Part shown: positions 1-8,713 of the stretch, one piece after another
Layout of the letters: each line of letters starts with the position of its first letter
Position numbering within the stretch: position 1 is the stretch's first letter
Assembly (NCBI RefSeq): GCF_004360225.1
Contig: NZ_SNUA01000001.1
Location: 310,001-374,000 of the forward strand
DNA length: 64,000 bases
Source of the DNA: Alcanivorax sp. 24
Lineage (GTDB): Bacteria > Pseudomonadota > Gammaproteobacteria > Pseudomonadales > Alcanivoracaceae
Reading direction: 5' to 3'
Translations under genes and position numbers: made by a program
The notes under the pieces: model-generated
Databases searched by the model: none
Seen by the model: the letters and a program-made list of their open reading frames with translations, nothing else
Told to the model about the DNA's origin: nothing

Positions 1-22
1 CGTCCCGGATCCGGAGAACGCT

Positions 23-397
23 ATGAGCAAGGCGCTGGTCGTCATGGCCCATGGCAGCCGCGCCGCGGCCGCCAACGATGAATTCCGCGCACAGGTGGAA
101 CAACTGGCGCGGCGTTGCCCCGGGTTTGTCGCCGTCGTGCCCTGCTTCCTGGAGTTGGCGAGCCCGTCGTTGAATGAAGCGATTCAACAGCTTGCCCGCC
201 AGCCGGTGGAACAGGTCTTCGTTTACCCCATGTTCTTCAACGGCGGCAAACATGTTTCCCGGGATATTCCCGCCCAGGTGCGTGAAGCGCGGGAAGGTTA
301 TCCGGAATTGAAGATTGAGCTGCTGGACTATCTCGGCAGCACCCCGGATCTGGCGGACCTCATGGCTCGCCATGTGAAAGAACAGACAGTCTCGTGA
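23..397 (+). CDS. CbiX/SirB-type sirohydrochlorin chelatase domain protein
   Basis: A 124-residue protein of the short, single-domain CbiX/SirB class, which inserts cobalt or ferrous iron into sirohydrochlorin on the way to cobalamin or siroheme. The N-terminal strand ends in AHGSR (His10), and a second conserved histidine lies in GGKHVSRDIP (His77); these are the usual metal-handling histidines of the family. A GGAG-type ribosome site (GGAGAACGCT) sits just upstream of the ATG. The start of the window cuts off the upstream context, so operon membership is unknown. Some short CbiX homologues have no proven chelatase activity, so the exact metal is inference. Confidence 0.8.
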   Translation: MSKALVVMAHGSRAAAANDEFRAQVEQLARRCPGFVAVVPCFLELASPSLNEAIQQLARQPVEQVFVYPMFFNGGKHVSRDIPAQVREAREGYPELKIELLDYLGSTPDLADLMARHVKEQTVS

Positions 398-417
398 CTC
401 AATCCTTGCGGGCTGAC

Positions 418-519
418 CAGGCTACAATGCCGCTGTGGGAAGCTTGCTTGCAAGCGAATCCGGGGGGGCAGGAGCCCATTCGCTTGCAAGCAAGCTTCCC
501 ACGGCGGCTTCGTGGCATG
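418..519. repeat. REP-like palindromic element, copy 1 (25-bp perfect arms)
   Basis: Arms at 435-459 and 478-502 are perfect 25-bp inverted repeats (core AGCTTGCTTGCAAGCGAAT) around an 18-nt spacer. The flanks GCTACAATGC...GGCTTCGTGGC recur at the copy near 24770. It lies between convergent genes (chelatase and TRAP binding protein), a typical REP/BIME position; it may also slow 3' exonucleases or terminate transcription. Confidence 0.85.
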
Positions 520-523
520 ATCT

Positions 524-577
524 GTGGGAGCCAGCCTGTTGGCGAATGGCGCGCTAGAGCTTGCAAGAAGCTCCCAC
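524..577. repeat. REP-like palindrome, copy 2 (diverged)
   Basis: Arms GTGGGAGC (524-531) and GCTCCCAC (570-577) close a longer imperfect stem that keeps pieces of the same core (GGCGAAT, GCTTGCAAG). It lies directly beside copy 1, so the pair resembles a BIME, and it ends about 10 nt from the stop codon of the leftward TRAP binding protein. Confidence 0.6.
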
Positions 578-587
578 GAAGATCGGA

Positions 588-1745
588 TCACAACCCGTAT
601 CGGCTTACATCCACCTTGGAATAGGCTTCCTTCCAGTACAGCTCCGCCAGTGCCTCGGTGCTGTCAATGTCTTGTACCAGATCGACCCAGCGTTCCAGGA
701 TCGGGAGGAATTCATCGAGCATTTCCTGGCCTCGTTCCACGCCGTGCTTGTCCTTGTAATAGTCGACGATGGTATTGAGATCCTCGCGGACGAAGTCGCG
801 AGTCGCCGCCACCAGCTCCGGGCTGGCGTCGTGGATTCTGGCGTCGTACTCATCGCGGGCCTTGGCGAGCACGTCATCCTGGCGCTGATGGTAGATATAC
901 GGAATTTGTGCCGCCATCACCGCGCCGGCGCGGATCATGGCACGGCGTTCGTGCTCGCTGAGTGAGCGCCACACTTCCAGGTTGACGTTGGTGGTGCCGG
1001 TGCCGGCGAAGATGCCGCCGGGCACGGCCATGGTGATGTCGGTGACGGCGTCAATCAGGCCGAGGTTGGTCAGTTCCGGCGCGGAGATGATGACACAATC
1101 CACCACGCCCTGATTCAGTGCTTCCAGGGCTTCGTTGGAGGACATGGTGATGGGCGTGGCGCCAAAATGCTGGGCCCAGCGGGACCAGTGGGAACCGGCC
1201 ACGCGTAGCCGTTTTCCTTTCAGCTCCGCCTGATTGGTAACCGGTTGCGTGCAGGTCAGGCCGTAGGGGGTGCTGCCGGCGTTGCTGGTGAAGACTTGCT
1301 TCTGCGCGGCGAATTCCTGGTGACATTCGGGGCAGTGCAGAAAGAGGTACTCCGCCATGGCGCCGACATAGGCCATGCCTTCCCGGCCGCGTACTTTATC
1401 GCCGATCAGCTGCAGCATCATCGAGGATTCGGCGAGCAGGTTCATGTGGGGGAATTCGGCGGGAAAATAGGGCGCCAGCACATAGCCGACCTGGGCGATG
1501 CCATCGCGCAGGCCGGCGGAGGTCTCGGCGAAGTTGAGCAGCGACAAGGGGTAGATTTTGACGGTCAATTCGCCGTCGGTGTATTCGGAGAGCGCTTTGG
1601 CGTACGCCTGGGCCGCCACGTCGGAATCGGATCCTGGAGGGAATCCCATGGCATAACGCAGTTCGCGGGCCTGGAGGGTTGTCGTCAAAACCAGCAGCAG
1701 CAAGGCGAGACAGAGTTGAACCGGAGTGTTTGTTGTTGTGTTCAT
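588..1745 (-). CDS. TRAP-type (DctP family) periplasmic substrate-binding protein, orphan
   Basis: A 385-residue DctP-fold solute receptor. Residues 1-26 form a Sec signal peptide (hydrophobic LALLLLVLTTT, then ALQ/QA-R region). The body carries the family pattern: a strand with R-Y-A-M-G-F-P, ELKGKRLRVAGS, and the second-lobe N-x-G-V-V-D-C segment. The ATG at 1745 is chosen over one nine codons upstream because GGGAGGTG sits four bases before it. No DctQ/DctM membrane genes are adjacent, so it must share a permease elsewhere or act as a sensor. Oddity: a CPEC motif (Cys138-Cys141) plus Cys165, unusual in a TRAP receptor. The ligand cannot be told. Confidence 0.8.
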   Translation of the reverse strand: MNTTTNTPVQLCLALLLLVLTTTLQARELRYAMGFPPGSDSDVAAQAYAKALSEYTDGELTVKIYPLSLLNFAETSAGLRDGIAQVGYVLAPYFPAEFPHMNLLAESSMMLQLIGDKVRGREGMAYVGAMAEYLFLHCPECHQEFAAQKQVFTSNAGSTPYGLTCTQPVTNQAELKGKRLRVAGSHWSRWAQHFGATPITMSSNEALEALNQGVVDCVIISAPELTNLGLIDAVTDITMAVPGGIFAGTGTTNVNLEVWRSLSEHERRAMIRAGAVMAAQIPYIYHQRQDDVLAKARDEYDARIHDASPELVAATRDFVREDLNTIVDYYKDKHGVERGQEMLDEFLPILERWVDLVQDIDSTEALAELYWKEAYSKVDVSRYGL

Positions 1746-1861
1746 GGACACCTCCCGATGACGGGTCGGCATGTTGTTGGGGGAATTAGGTGCCGACCGC
1801 GAGCTCTGACGCTAACAACGGAAGAATGGAAGGGTCTTGTGTGAACTGGCTGCGCGGGTGA

Positions 1862-3013
1862 TCAGAACGTATGGGCGATGACCATGCCGCCCCACAGCAG
1901 AGGGCGGTCGCCGGGGCCGTCTTTCAGTTCAGAGCTCTGCGCGCGCAGCACGTAACTGAGCCGCCAGCCGTTCCGCCAGGCCAGGGTGTAGCCGAGCCAG
2001 GCCTCGCCGACCAGGTGGCGGACTTCGTCGTGATCGTAGGTCAAATCACTGTCACGGAATTGCCCTTGCAGGAACGCGTTGTAGGCGCGTCCGACGGTGC
2101 TGATGCCACCCCACACATAGTGTTCCTGAACGCCGCCGGGCGGGCTGGCGTAACTGGCGCCCTCACCATAGCGGGCCAGTTCCGGGTTGAACCGCCACCA
2201 CGGGCTGCGTAGCCGGCCGGCGCGGAAGCTGAGGCTCCAGCGCGCCTCGGTCAGATAGCCGACGGATCCTTGCAGCGTGCTTTTCACTTCCAGATTGGGG
2301 CGGCCTGGTGTCAGGTACTTTTGCCGGGCCACGGTGTAGCGGGCGGTGGGTTCGCCGCCGTCGCTGATCTGATGATCCCAACCCCGCGCCCGGTTGCTGC
2401 CGGTGATTCGATGCACGGTGTTCTGCGCCTCGCCCACCAGTGGCAGGCCGAGGGCGCCAAGGGTGAAGCTGGTGTGCCAGGCCAGGTCGCGGGCACGGTC
2501 GATCTGCTCCCGGTGGGAAGACAAATACACCAGGCTGGCGTAGGGGCGATCACCGGGCAGCAGGTCCTTTATCTTGACCTCTTCCGGAGTGAACGCCTGC
2601 ATGCCGAACTCAATGCTGTGTCCGTCAATACCTTCCGGTGATCGATCGTCCACCCCCACCAGCCGGTCCAGCCAGCCCAATGGGTGGTCCAGGGAGAACC
2701 AGGCATCAGCGGCCCGGGCGCCGGTATAGGAAACGCTCAGTCCGTAGGTGTAATCCTGATCCCGGGAACCGGGCATGAGAATGTCGTTGTCCAGTGCCAC
2801 CGACCAGGACGCGGCCGGGCGCTCTTGTCGGGGCTCGGGGCGTGGACGGCGTGGACGTTGTTCTTCGCCAGGCAACATGGCCAGGCGCGGTTCGCTATCA
2901 AGACCGGGCACGGACACGGCGGGTTGGGCGTGGGCGGCGGCGGTCAGCAGGGCAAGGCTGGACGCGGCGATAAGCAATAGGGAGCCTCGCCGCGTTGAGG
3001 GCAACACGGTCAT
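1862..3013 (-). CDS. LpxR-family lipid A 3'-O-deacylase (outer membrane)
   Basis: A 383-residue outer-membrane beta-barrel of the LpxR/DUF2219 family, which removes the 3'-acyloxyacyl group of lipid A. A signal peptide ends at AHA, then a proline/arginine-rich linker (about 30-65). The barrel begins with SVALDND, holding the Asn-Asp pair that matches the catalytic N-D of Salmonella LpxR, and QNTVHRITGS holds the expected catalytic histidine. The ATG has GGAG ten bases upstream. The protein ends in a hydrophobic strand with C-terminal Phe (AHTF), the usual barrel-assembly signal. Together with the LpxO-like gene at 41.2 kb it suggests lipid A remodelling. Family assignment is firm; regiospecificity is inferred. 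Confidence 0.82.
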   Translation of the reverse strand: MTVLPSTRRGSLLLIAASSLALLTAAAHAQPAVSVPGLDSEPRLAMLPGEEQRPRRPRPEPRQERPAASWSVALDNDILMPGSRDQDYTYGLSVSYTGARAADAWFSLDHPLGWLDRLVGVDDRSPEGIDGHSIEFGMQAFTPEEVKIKDLLPGDRPYASLVYLSSHREQIDRARDLAWHTSFTLGALGLPLVGEAQNTVHRITGSNRARGWDHQISDGGEPTARYTVARQKYLTPGRPNLEVKSTLQGSVGYLTEARWSLSFRAGRLRSPWWRFNPELARYGEGASYASPPGGVQEHYVWGGISTVGRAYNAFLQGQFRDSDLTYDHDEVRHLVGEAWLGYTLAWRNGWRLSYVLRAQSSELKDGPGDRPLLWGGMVIAHTF

Positions 3014-3209
3014 GGCGTCGTTTCTCCAGGGTTCATGGCCGGACGATGCCGGCGACAGGCACTATAGGCGCTGGTCGGATGCGGGCGGTAGAACGGATCC
3101 GGAAGATCATTGCCCGATTCTGCGCAGCACCATGCTCACTTCGGCAACAGAGTATGGTTACCGGGATGGCTATAAGATGGGGGCGGGCAAGGATAAGAAA
3201 AATAGAAAA

Positions 3210-3232
3210 AACCCGACCGGTATGATCGGGTT
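3210..3232 (-). terminator. intrinsic terminator after the siderophore receptor
   Basis: On the minus strand AACCCGA - 9-nt loop - TCGGGTT is followed by TTTTC, a normal rho-independent terminator about 60 nt after the receptor stop codon. The rest of 3014-3292 holds the lpxR upstream region and no convincing gene. Confidence 0.8.
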
Positions 3233-3292
3233 TCTTAATCGATGCGCGCCCTCTTGAGAAAAAACCGGAAAGGAGGACGTGTCGAACGGAGG

Positions 3293-5620
3293 TTAACGCA
3301 GGCGATAAGTGAGTGTGGCCATGACGCTGCGTTCGGCGCCCATGTAGCAGTAATCGAGAGAATAGCAGGACGCCACGTATTCCTTGTCCGTCAGGTTGTT
3401 GACGTTGACACGCAGGTCCATGCCGCGCAGGCCGATACGGCCCAGGTCGTAGCCCAGGGAAGCGTCGAACAGGGTGTAGGATGGCACCGTTCGAGTGTTG
3501 GCGCGATCCGCCACGATGTCGGTGACGACCCGGGCACCCAGCCCCACATCAAGACTTTCCAAAGCACCGTCGTTGAAGCGGTATTGCCCCCACAGAGCAG
3601 CTTGGTGACGGGGTGCCTGATTGACCCGGTTGCCCTCGATGTCCTGTTCCGCGTCCTGGTAGCGTATATCCGTATAGGTGTAGCTGGCCTGCAGCGCCAA
3701 CTGGTCGGTGACCATGGTCTGGGCTTCCAGCTCCACGCCGCGGGAACGGATCTGGCCTATGGGCAGATAGATTGCCGCCTGCGGTTCACGAATGGCCACG
3801 TTCTCCTGGTCGATATGGAACAGTGACAGGGTGTAGATTCCACGGCCGTCACGCGGTTGGTATTTCACCCCGGTTTCGTACTGGGTGCCTTCGGTGGGTT
3901 TGAGCGGATTGCCGTCTTCATCGGTGTAGACGCTGGGATTGAACGACTCCGAGTAACTGACGTAAGGTGCCAGACCGTTATCAAACAGGTAGAGCACGCC
4001 GGCACGGCCACTGAAGCGGCTGCGGTTCTGGCTGGAGCGGGCACCGCTGGCGACATCCACATTGGCGGTCCGTACCCAGTCCTGACGACCGCCCAATGAG
4101 AAGCGCCAATTGTCGAGGCTCATGGTGTCCTGCAGATAAACACCGGTCTGGATCAGTTTGCGATCGTTGTCGCTGGCGGTGAACGGTGCCAGCGGGGCCG
4201 AACCGTATACCGGATCGAAGGCGTCGATGGGCGGGAAGGCGCCATTCAGCCACAGGGCGTCCACGTCACGATGCTGGTAGTCGAAACCCAGCAGCAGGGT
4301 ATGGCGCAGCCCCCATTTATCGAAGTCCGCCTGCAACTGTGTATCCACGGCATGGGCGCTGAGGTGCTCGTCGGCGCCGGAGAAATAACGGTTCAATTCA
4401 TTGGTGTCGCCGACCCAGCCATAGGCGTAGACCTGCTGCAATTGCACGTCGCTTTCCAGGTAGCGGTAGTTCTGCCGGAACCGGAAGGTATCGTTGATCA
4501 CGTGTTCCAGGCGATAGCCAATCATTTTCTGGGTGCGTTCATACTGCTCATAGTCCGGCTCTCCCTCGAAGAAATGCCGGGAAACATAGAGTCCGTTGTG
4601 GCGGTACAGGGTACCTTCCGCGGGCAGGCCGCTGTGACTGCCGCCTTCCGGGTCGTCCTGGTAATAGGCCATCAGATCCAGTGTGGTGCGGTCGCTCAGA
4701 TCAATGGTGAACGACGGCGCGATGGCATGGCGCTTTTGCTCCACGTGATCGAACTGGGTATCGCCGCCTTCGGTGAGGCCGATGATGCGGTAAGCGGCAC
4801 GGTCGCCAAGAGGTCCGGCGAAATCGAAGGCGGCGCCCAGCGTATCATTGCTGCCGGCACGGAACTGGATTTCCTGGCGGGTCTCGAACAGCGGCTGCTT
4901 GCTGGTCAGGTTCACCAGACCGCCGGGCGAGGCGCGGCCGTACAGCACCGAAGAGGGCCCCTTGACCACCCCCACCCGCTCCAGGAAGTACGGATCGACC
5001 TGGATCGAATTGAAGGTGCCCGGGTCGCCCATGGTCTTGAGGCCATCCAGGTAAATGTTGTCGATGCTGTCATCGGAGAAGCCGCGCATCACCACATAGT
5101 CGTAGCGCTTGGAAGCGCCGATCTGATCAGTGAACACGCCGGGCGTATAGCGCAGGGCCTGCTGCACGGTTTCCGAGCCCTGGGACTCGATCTGTTCGCG
5201 GCGCACCACGGAGATGGACTGCGGTGTTTCCAGGGTGGGCTGGTCGATTTTGGTGGCGGCCTGAGCGGTCACCGCCACCGGAGCCAGCACGTTGGGCCGG
5301 GCCGGGGAGTGGGCCCGGGAGCTTTGGGCCGGAGCCGCTTCCAGGGTGTAGCTGCCGTCGTCGTTGCGCCGGTAGCGCAGTCCGCTGCCGGCCAGCAGCT
5401 GGTCCAGCGCCGCCGTGGCGGAATAATTGCCGCGCAGGGCCGGGCTTTGTTTGTCCTGGGTCAGGACGGTGTCGTAGATCAGGGTGACGCCGGTGGCGTC
5501 GGCCAGATCCAGCAGCGCCTGGTCGAGGGACTGGGCGGGCAGATTCAAAGGCGCCGCCTGGGCGGCGCAGGTCAGAATAACCGCGCCGAACAGGGCGGCG
5601 CGCAAAGGGTTCAGACGCAT
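3293..5620 (-). CDS. TonB-dependent ferric-siderophore receptor with signalling domain
   Basis: A 775-residue outer-membrane transporter. Order: signal peptide (1-22, cleavage near AQA), STN signalling domain (about 25-95, LNLPAQSLDQALLDLADATG), TonB-box region, plug domain (about 125-235, with QSISVVRREQIESQG and RGFSDDSIDNIYLDG), and a 22-strand barrel ending in LTYRLR. The VLYGRASPGGLVN plug motif and the C-terminal CYSLDYCYMGAERSV place it in the FhuA/FoxA-like hydroxamate receptor group. The STN domain is what contacts a FecR protein, and fecR- and fecI-like genes lie directly upstream on the same strand, so ligand binding should induce its own transcription. The siderophore cannot be read from sequence. 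Confidence 0.92.
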   Translation of the reverse strand: MRLNPLRAALFGAVILTCAAQAAPLNLPAQSLDQALLDLADATGVTLIYDTVLTQDKQSPALRGNYSATAALDQLLAGSGLRYRRNDDGSYTLEAAPAQSSRAHSPARPNVLAPVAVTAQAATKIDQPTLETPQSISVVRREQIESQGSETVQQALRYTPGVFTDQIGASKRYDYVVMRGFSDDSIDNIYLDGLKTMGDPGTFNSIQVDPYFLERVGVVKGPSSVLYGRASPGGLVNLTSKQPLFETRQEIQFRAGSNDTLGAAFDFAGPLGDRAAYRIIGLTEGGDTQFDHVEQKRHAIAPSFTIDLSDRTTLDLMAYYQDDPEGGSHSGLPAEGTLYRHNGLYVSRHFFEGEPDYEQYERTQKMIGYRLEHVINDTFRFRQNYRYLESDVQLQQVYAYGWVGDTNELNRYFSGADEHLSAHAVDTQLQADFDKWGLRHTLLLGFDYQHRDVDALWLNGAFPPIDAFDPVYGSAPLAPFTASDNDRKLIQTGVYLQDTMSLDNWRFSLGGRQDWVRTANVDVASGARSSQNRSRFSGRAGVLYLFDNGLAPYVSYSESFNPSVYTDEDGNPLKPTEGTQYETGVKYQPRDGRGIYTLSLFHIDQENVAIREPQAAIYLPIGQIRSRGVELEAQTMVTDQLALQASYTYTDIRYQDAEQDIEGNRVNQAPRHQAALWGQYRFNDGALESLDVGLGARVVTDIVADRANTRTVPSYTLFDASLGYDLGRIGLRGMDLRVNVNNLTDKEYVASCYSLDYCYMGAERSVMATLTYRLR

Positions 5621-5653
5621 GGGCGGTTCGGTTTCCTGTGCTGTGACAACTAT

Positions 5654-5671
5654 GCAAATGGAAATGATTCG
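5654..5671 (-). promoter_or_regulatory. possible weak Fur site upstream of receptor
   Basis: GCAAATGGAAATGATTCG is an array of GATAAT-like hexamers with several mismatches, 34 nt upstream of the receptor ATG. Iron control of such receptors is the rule, but the match is poor and activation by the ECF sigma factor may be the main control. Confidence 0.35.
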
Positions 5672-5825
5672 GATTGCGTTCCGGAAGAAGACGAAGCCGG
5701 TCTGGATTTCTGAACCAAGGGAGAGGAAATTTTTGCTTTATCTTGGTTTGGAGGAGGAGCTTCCTCTCCATCGGAGGCTGCGGAGCAGCGTCGTCATGGA
5801 GGTATGAATTTGCGCTGTATTCGCC

Positions 5826-5884
5826 GGCAAGCCAGCTTCCCACAGAAGAAGGACTACGAAGCCGCTGTGGGAAGCCGGCTTGCC
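5826..5884. repeat. REP-like palindrome, copy 3
   Basis: Arms at 5826-5845 and 5865-5884 match at 19 of 20 positions (core GGCAAGCCAGCTTCCCACAG). It belongs to the variant with GGCTTGCC in place of TGCTTGCA and sits between the fecR-like stop and the receptor promoter. Confidence 0.85.
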
Positions 5885-5972
5885 AGCGAGTCACTATGGG
5901 CGTGCCGGTGTGATGCGTATAAGTGTGCCTGCGAATGGTGAGGCCGCATTGGTGTACCAACCTGATCTGGTG

Positions 5973-6926
5973 TCAGCGCAGGATGATCAGGCCCGGCAGC
6001 CGGTACTGGTGGATCGACAGGCTGGCGGCGAGCGCGGTGAGCATGGCTGCCGGATCAGCGGTGTCGAACACGCCGCTGACCCGTCGATGGCGGGCGTCGC
6101 CGAGTACCCAGATCGGGGTGTCCTGGTAGCGCTCCAGACGGCGGGCCACCGCCTCCAGGGGGAGATCGCGCACGATCAGACGCCCGCGTGTCCAGGCCTC
6201 GGCCTGTGCCGCGTCGACGGCGATCGGGGGCCGCAGCCCACCGTCTTTCCAGCGCACCGCCTGACCGGGGGTGAGGGTTTCCCGGCGCTTTGGGCCGCTG
6301 GCCACTACCTGCCCCTCGATAACGGTAAGCAGGACATCATCACCGTCGCGGGTGACATTGAAGCGGGTCCCGGTGACGCGAATGCGGGCGTCCCCGGCTT
6401 GGACCGTGAACGGCCGTTGGTGATCGGCCGCCACCTGGAACAGGGCCTCGCCGCGCAGCAGCTCCATGCGCCGGCTGTCGGCGTCCAGGTGCCAGTTGGC
6501 GGCGCTGTTGCCATTAAGAACCAGGTGGCTGCCATCGGCCAGGTCCAGGGAAAGCTGTTCGCCGGCGGCGGTGCGCAGGTCCGCCTGCCACTGCCGCCAC
6601 GGGGACTGCCCGAGCACCACCAGAGCCAGCATCACGGCGGCGGCCAGCGCCAGCGGGAACGCCCGAGGATGGCGTGACGGGGGCGCTGCTTCTCTGTGGT
6701 CCGGAGGGCGTATATCGGTGCTCACCTGCTCGGCGGTAAGGGCGCCCAGTTGCCGCCAAAGGGTCTCGGCGCGCTGGTAGGCAGCCTCGTGGGCCGGGCT
6801 GCGCCGGCGCCAGCGGTCCAGGTCCCGGTGATCCTGTTCCCGGGCCCGGCCGGAATGCAGGTGCGTGAGCCAGCGGTTGGCTTCCTGATCCAACGGGGAC
6901 GGGCGGTGCTCCGGCATCGGGCTCAT
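5973..6926 (-). CDS. FecR-family anti-sigma regulator
   Basis: A 317-residue inner-membrane sigma regulator. Domains: N-terminal DUF4880 (about 8-50, EANRWLTHLHSG...RRSPAHEAAYQRAETLW), which binds the sigma factor; one membrane helix near residues 85-105 (FPLALAAAVMLALVVLG); a periplasmic FecR domain (LSLDLADGSHLVLNGNSAANW, RGEALFQVAADHQRPFTV, GTRFNV); and a C-terminal STN-like domain that meets the receptor. The ATG at 6926 overlaps the sigma-factor stop as ATGA, so the two are translationally coupled; a start 11 codons upstream lies inside the sigma gene and is less likely. It relays siderophore occupancy of the receptor at 3293-5620. Confidence 0.9.
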   Translation of the reverse strand: MSPMPEHRPSPLDQEANRWLTHLHSGRAREQDHRDLDRWRRRSPAHEAAYQRAETLWRQLGALTAEQVSTDIRPPDHREAAPPSRHPRAFPLALAAAVMLALVVLGQSPWRQWQADLRTAAGEQLSLDLADGSHLVLNGNSAANWHLDADSRRMELLRGEALFQVAADHQRPFTVQAGDARIRVTGTRFNVTRDGDDVLLTVIEGQVVASGPKRRETLTPGQAVRWKDGGLRPPIAVDAAQAEAWTRGRLIVRDLPLEAVARRLERYQDTPIWVLGDARHRRVSGVFDTADPAAMLTALAASLSIHQYRLPGLIILR

Positions 6927-7432
6927 CCTTGTGTTTCCCAGGCCAGGCGCGCCTGACAATGGTTGAGGGCGCGCAGAATATACTTGCCGACCATCCGTTC
7001 GGATACCCCCAGCCGGCCGGCGATCTCCTTTTGCGTGAGTCCCTCCAGGCGATTCCAGAGCAGTGCCTGGCGCACATGATGGGGTAATTCGCCGAGCGCT
7101 TCCCGCAGGCTGTCGAGCACCTGGGCATCGCTGGCGGCGGTCTCCGGGTCCGGGGCGGGACTTTCCAGGTCATCGACGGCCTCTTGCAGGGTGATGGAGG
7201 CGGGTTGGCTGTTTTGCTGGCGCAGGTGATCGATGAGCAGGTTGCGGGCGATGCGGAACAGAAAGGCGCGGGGGTTATCCAGTGCCTGATGACGCGGCAT
7301 CCGGCGCAGACGCAGATAGACCTCCTGGCATAACTCGGCGGCCAGTTCCGGTGACTGCAGACGCCGGTTCAGATAGCCGGTGAGTTCAGCCGCATGTTGC
7401 TGGAACAAATGGTCGCGGGGATCCGCTTGCAT
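6923..7432 (-). CDS. FecI-like ECF sigma factor
   Basis: A 169-residue extracytoplasmic-function sigma factor of the iron-starvation group. Region 2 is seen in LCQEVYLRLRRM and NPRAFLFRIARNLLIDHLRQ; region 4 in LWNRLEGLTQKEIAGRLGVSERMVGKYILRALNHC. Order sigma - FecR - receptor on one strand is the standard cell-surface signalling module. A Fur-like site lies about 30 bp upstream. It should direct RNA polymerase to the receptor promoter in the 5621-5972 gap once the siderophore is bound. Confidence 0.92.
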   Translation of the reverse strand: MQADPRDHLFQQHAAELTGYLNRRLQSPELAAELCQEVYLRLRRMPRHQALDNPRAFLFRIARNLLIDHLRQQNSQPASITLQEAVDDLESPAPDPETAASDAQVLDSLREALGELPHHVRQALLWNRLEGLTQKEIAGRLGVSERMVGKYILRALNHCQARLAWETQG

Positions 7433-7458
7433 GAAGGTCCGCCCGGATCGCGTTAAAT

Positions 7459-7477
7459 GATAATGATTCCGAATCAG
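7459..7477 (-). promoter_or_regulatory. Fur-box-like site
   Basis: GATAATGATTCCGAATC reads as one perfect GATAAT hexamer followed by an imperfect GATTCC and an inverted partial AATC, close to the 19-bp Fur consensus. It lies 27 bp upstream of the sigma-factor start, the position expected for iron repression of a fecIR pair. Confidence 0.65.
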
Positions 7478-7552
7478 GGCGCAATTATGCCGATATCCCC
7501 GCCTGGGCGCCAGCGGCGCCCAGGCGGGGGAGAGGGGAGAGAGCGGACAGCG

Positions 7553-8713
7553 TCAACGGGGGGCGTGATAGGTGCGGGAGCGCTGGCCGGGTTTGCTGAA
7601 CACCCATTGCCACAGTTGAAGGTGGCGGGCGCGGAAGCCGCCGGCGCAGACATTCAGGTAATAGTGCCACATGCGGAAGAAGCGATCGTCGTAACGGTCC
7701 TTGAGCTGATCCCAGTTGGCCAGGAAGTTGGCGTCCCAGGCTTTCAGGGTCTTGGCGTAGTCGGGGCCGAAGTTCTGTACATCCTCCACCACATAGAAGG
7801 GCTCGACGGCGCGGGCGATCTGTTTGATCGAGGGCAGCTCGCCGTTGGGGAAAATATACTTGTCGATCCAGGCATCATGGGCGGCGCTGCTGAGGTTGTT
7901 GCCAATGGTGTGCAGCAGCATCAGGCCGCGGTCCTTGAGCAGGTTGGCGGCGGTTTTCATGAAGGTGTGATAGTTGCGGCGCCCGACGTGTTCGAACATG
8001 CCCACCGACACTACCCGATCGTAGTGCCCGGTGACGGTGCGGTAATCCTTGAGCATGATCTCCACCGGCAGTGCCTTGCAGCGCTCACGGGCCAGACCCG
8101 CCTGTTCGCTGGAGACCGTGACGCCATGGGCGCGCACGCCGTAGTGGCGGGTGGCATGCTCCACCAGTGACCCCCAGCCGCAACCGATATCCAGCAGGGT
8201 CATGCCGGGCTCCAGCTCCAGTTTTCGGCAGATCAGGTCGAGCTTGGCCTGCTGGGCCTGGTGCAGGGTTGAGGCGTCCTTCCAGTAGCCGCAGCTGTAG
8301 GCCATGGTCGGGTCCAGCATCAGTTGAAACAGGTGGTTGTCCAGATCGTAGTGCTTCTCCGCCACCTGCCGGGAGCGGCGCAGGCTTTGCCGGTTGCGTA
8401 GTGCATAGCCCGCCAGTTGCACCGCCACCATCCAGCGCGGTTGGCTGATGCCGTCGGCGCCGGCGCGCAGGATGCGGGTAATGAATTCATCTATGGCGTC
8501 GCAATCCCACCAGCCGTCCATATAGGACTCGCCGAGCCCGAGGGAACGTTGCGCGGCGAATCGGGACAAAGTATCTGGATGGTGAACGTGCAGATCCCAG
8601 GGGCGCCGGCCATTGATCTGAATGTCGGCGCTGGCGAGGATTTCTGAAATCATCGCGTCGATGGAGCGGGAACCGGTGTGGGTGGTGGTGTCCCGGCTGT
8701 GTGAACCTAACAT
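7553..8713 (-). CDS. cfa: cyclopropane-fatty-acyl-phospholipid synthase
   Basis: A 386-residue SAM-dependent methyltransferase that adds a methylene bridge to unsaturated phospholipid acyl chains at the membrane. It aligns through its whole length with E. coli Cfa: LGLGESYMDGWWDCD near the N-terminus, EKHYDLDNHLFQLMLDP, the SAM-binding LDIGCGWGSL, VSVGMFEHVG, DKYIFPNGELPS, and NVCAGGFRARHLQLWQ with the active-region cysteine near the C-terminus. The ATG at 8713 is preceded by GGGAGGCAC; the reading frame stays open 85 codons further upstream but without homology. It is transcribed alone; stationary-phase or acid/solvent control is usual for the family but not visible here. Confidence 0.95.
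   Translation of the reverse strand: MLGSHSRDTTTHTGSRSIDAMISEILASADIQINGRRPWDLHVHHPDTLSRFAAQRSLGLGESYMDGWWDCDAIDEFITRILRAGADGISQPRWMVAVQLAGYALRNRQSLRRSRQVAEKHYDLDNHLFQLMLDPTMAYSCGYWKDASTLHQAQQAKLDLICRKLELEPGMTLLDIGCGWGSLVEHATRHYGVRAHGVTVSSEQAGLARERCKALPVEIMLKDYRTVTGHYDRVVSVGMFEHVGRRNYHTFMKTAANLLKDRGLMLLHTIGNNLSSAAHDAWIDKYIFPNGELPSIKQIARAVEPFYVVEDVQNFGPDYAKTLKAWDANFLANWDQLKDRYDDRFFRMWHYYLNVCAGGFRARHLQLWQWVFSKPGQRSRTYHAPR

Noticed and set aside
4271-5713. Long open frame (480 codons) on the plus strand
   Set aside because: Lies entirely opposite the siderophore receptor, has no family signature and shows the codon-shadow composition expected opposite a GC-rich gene.
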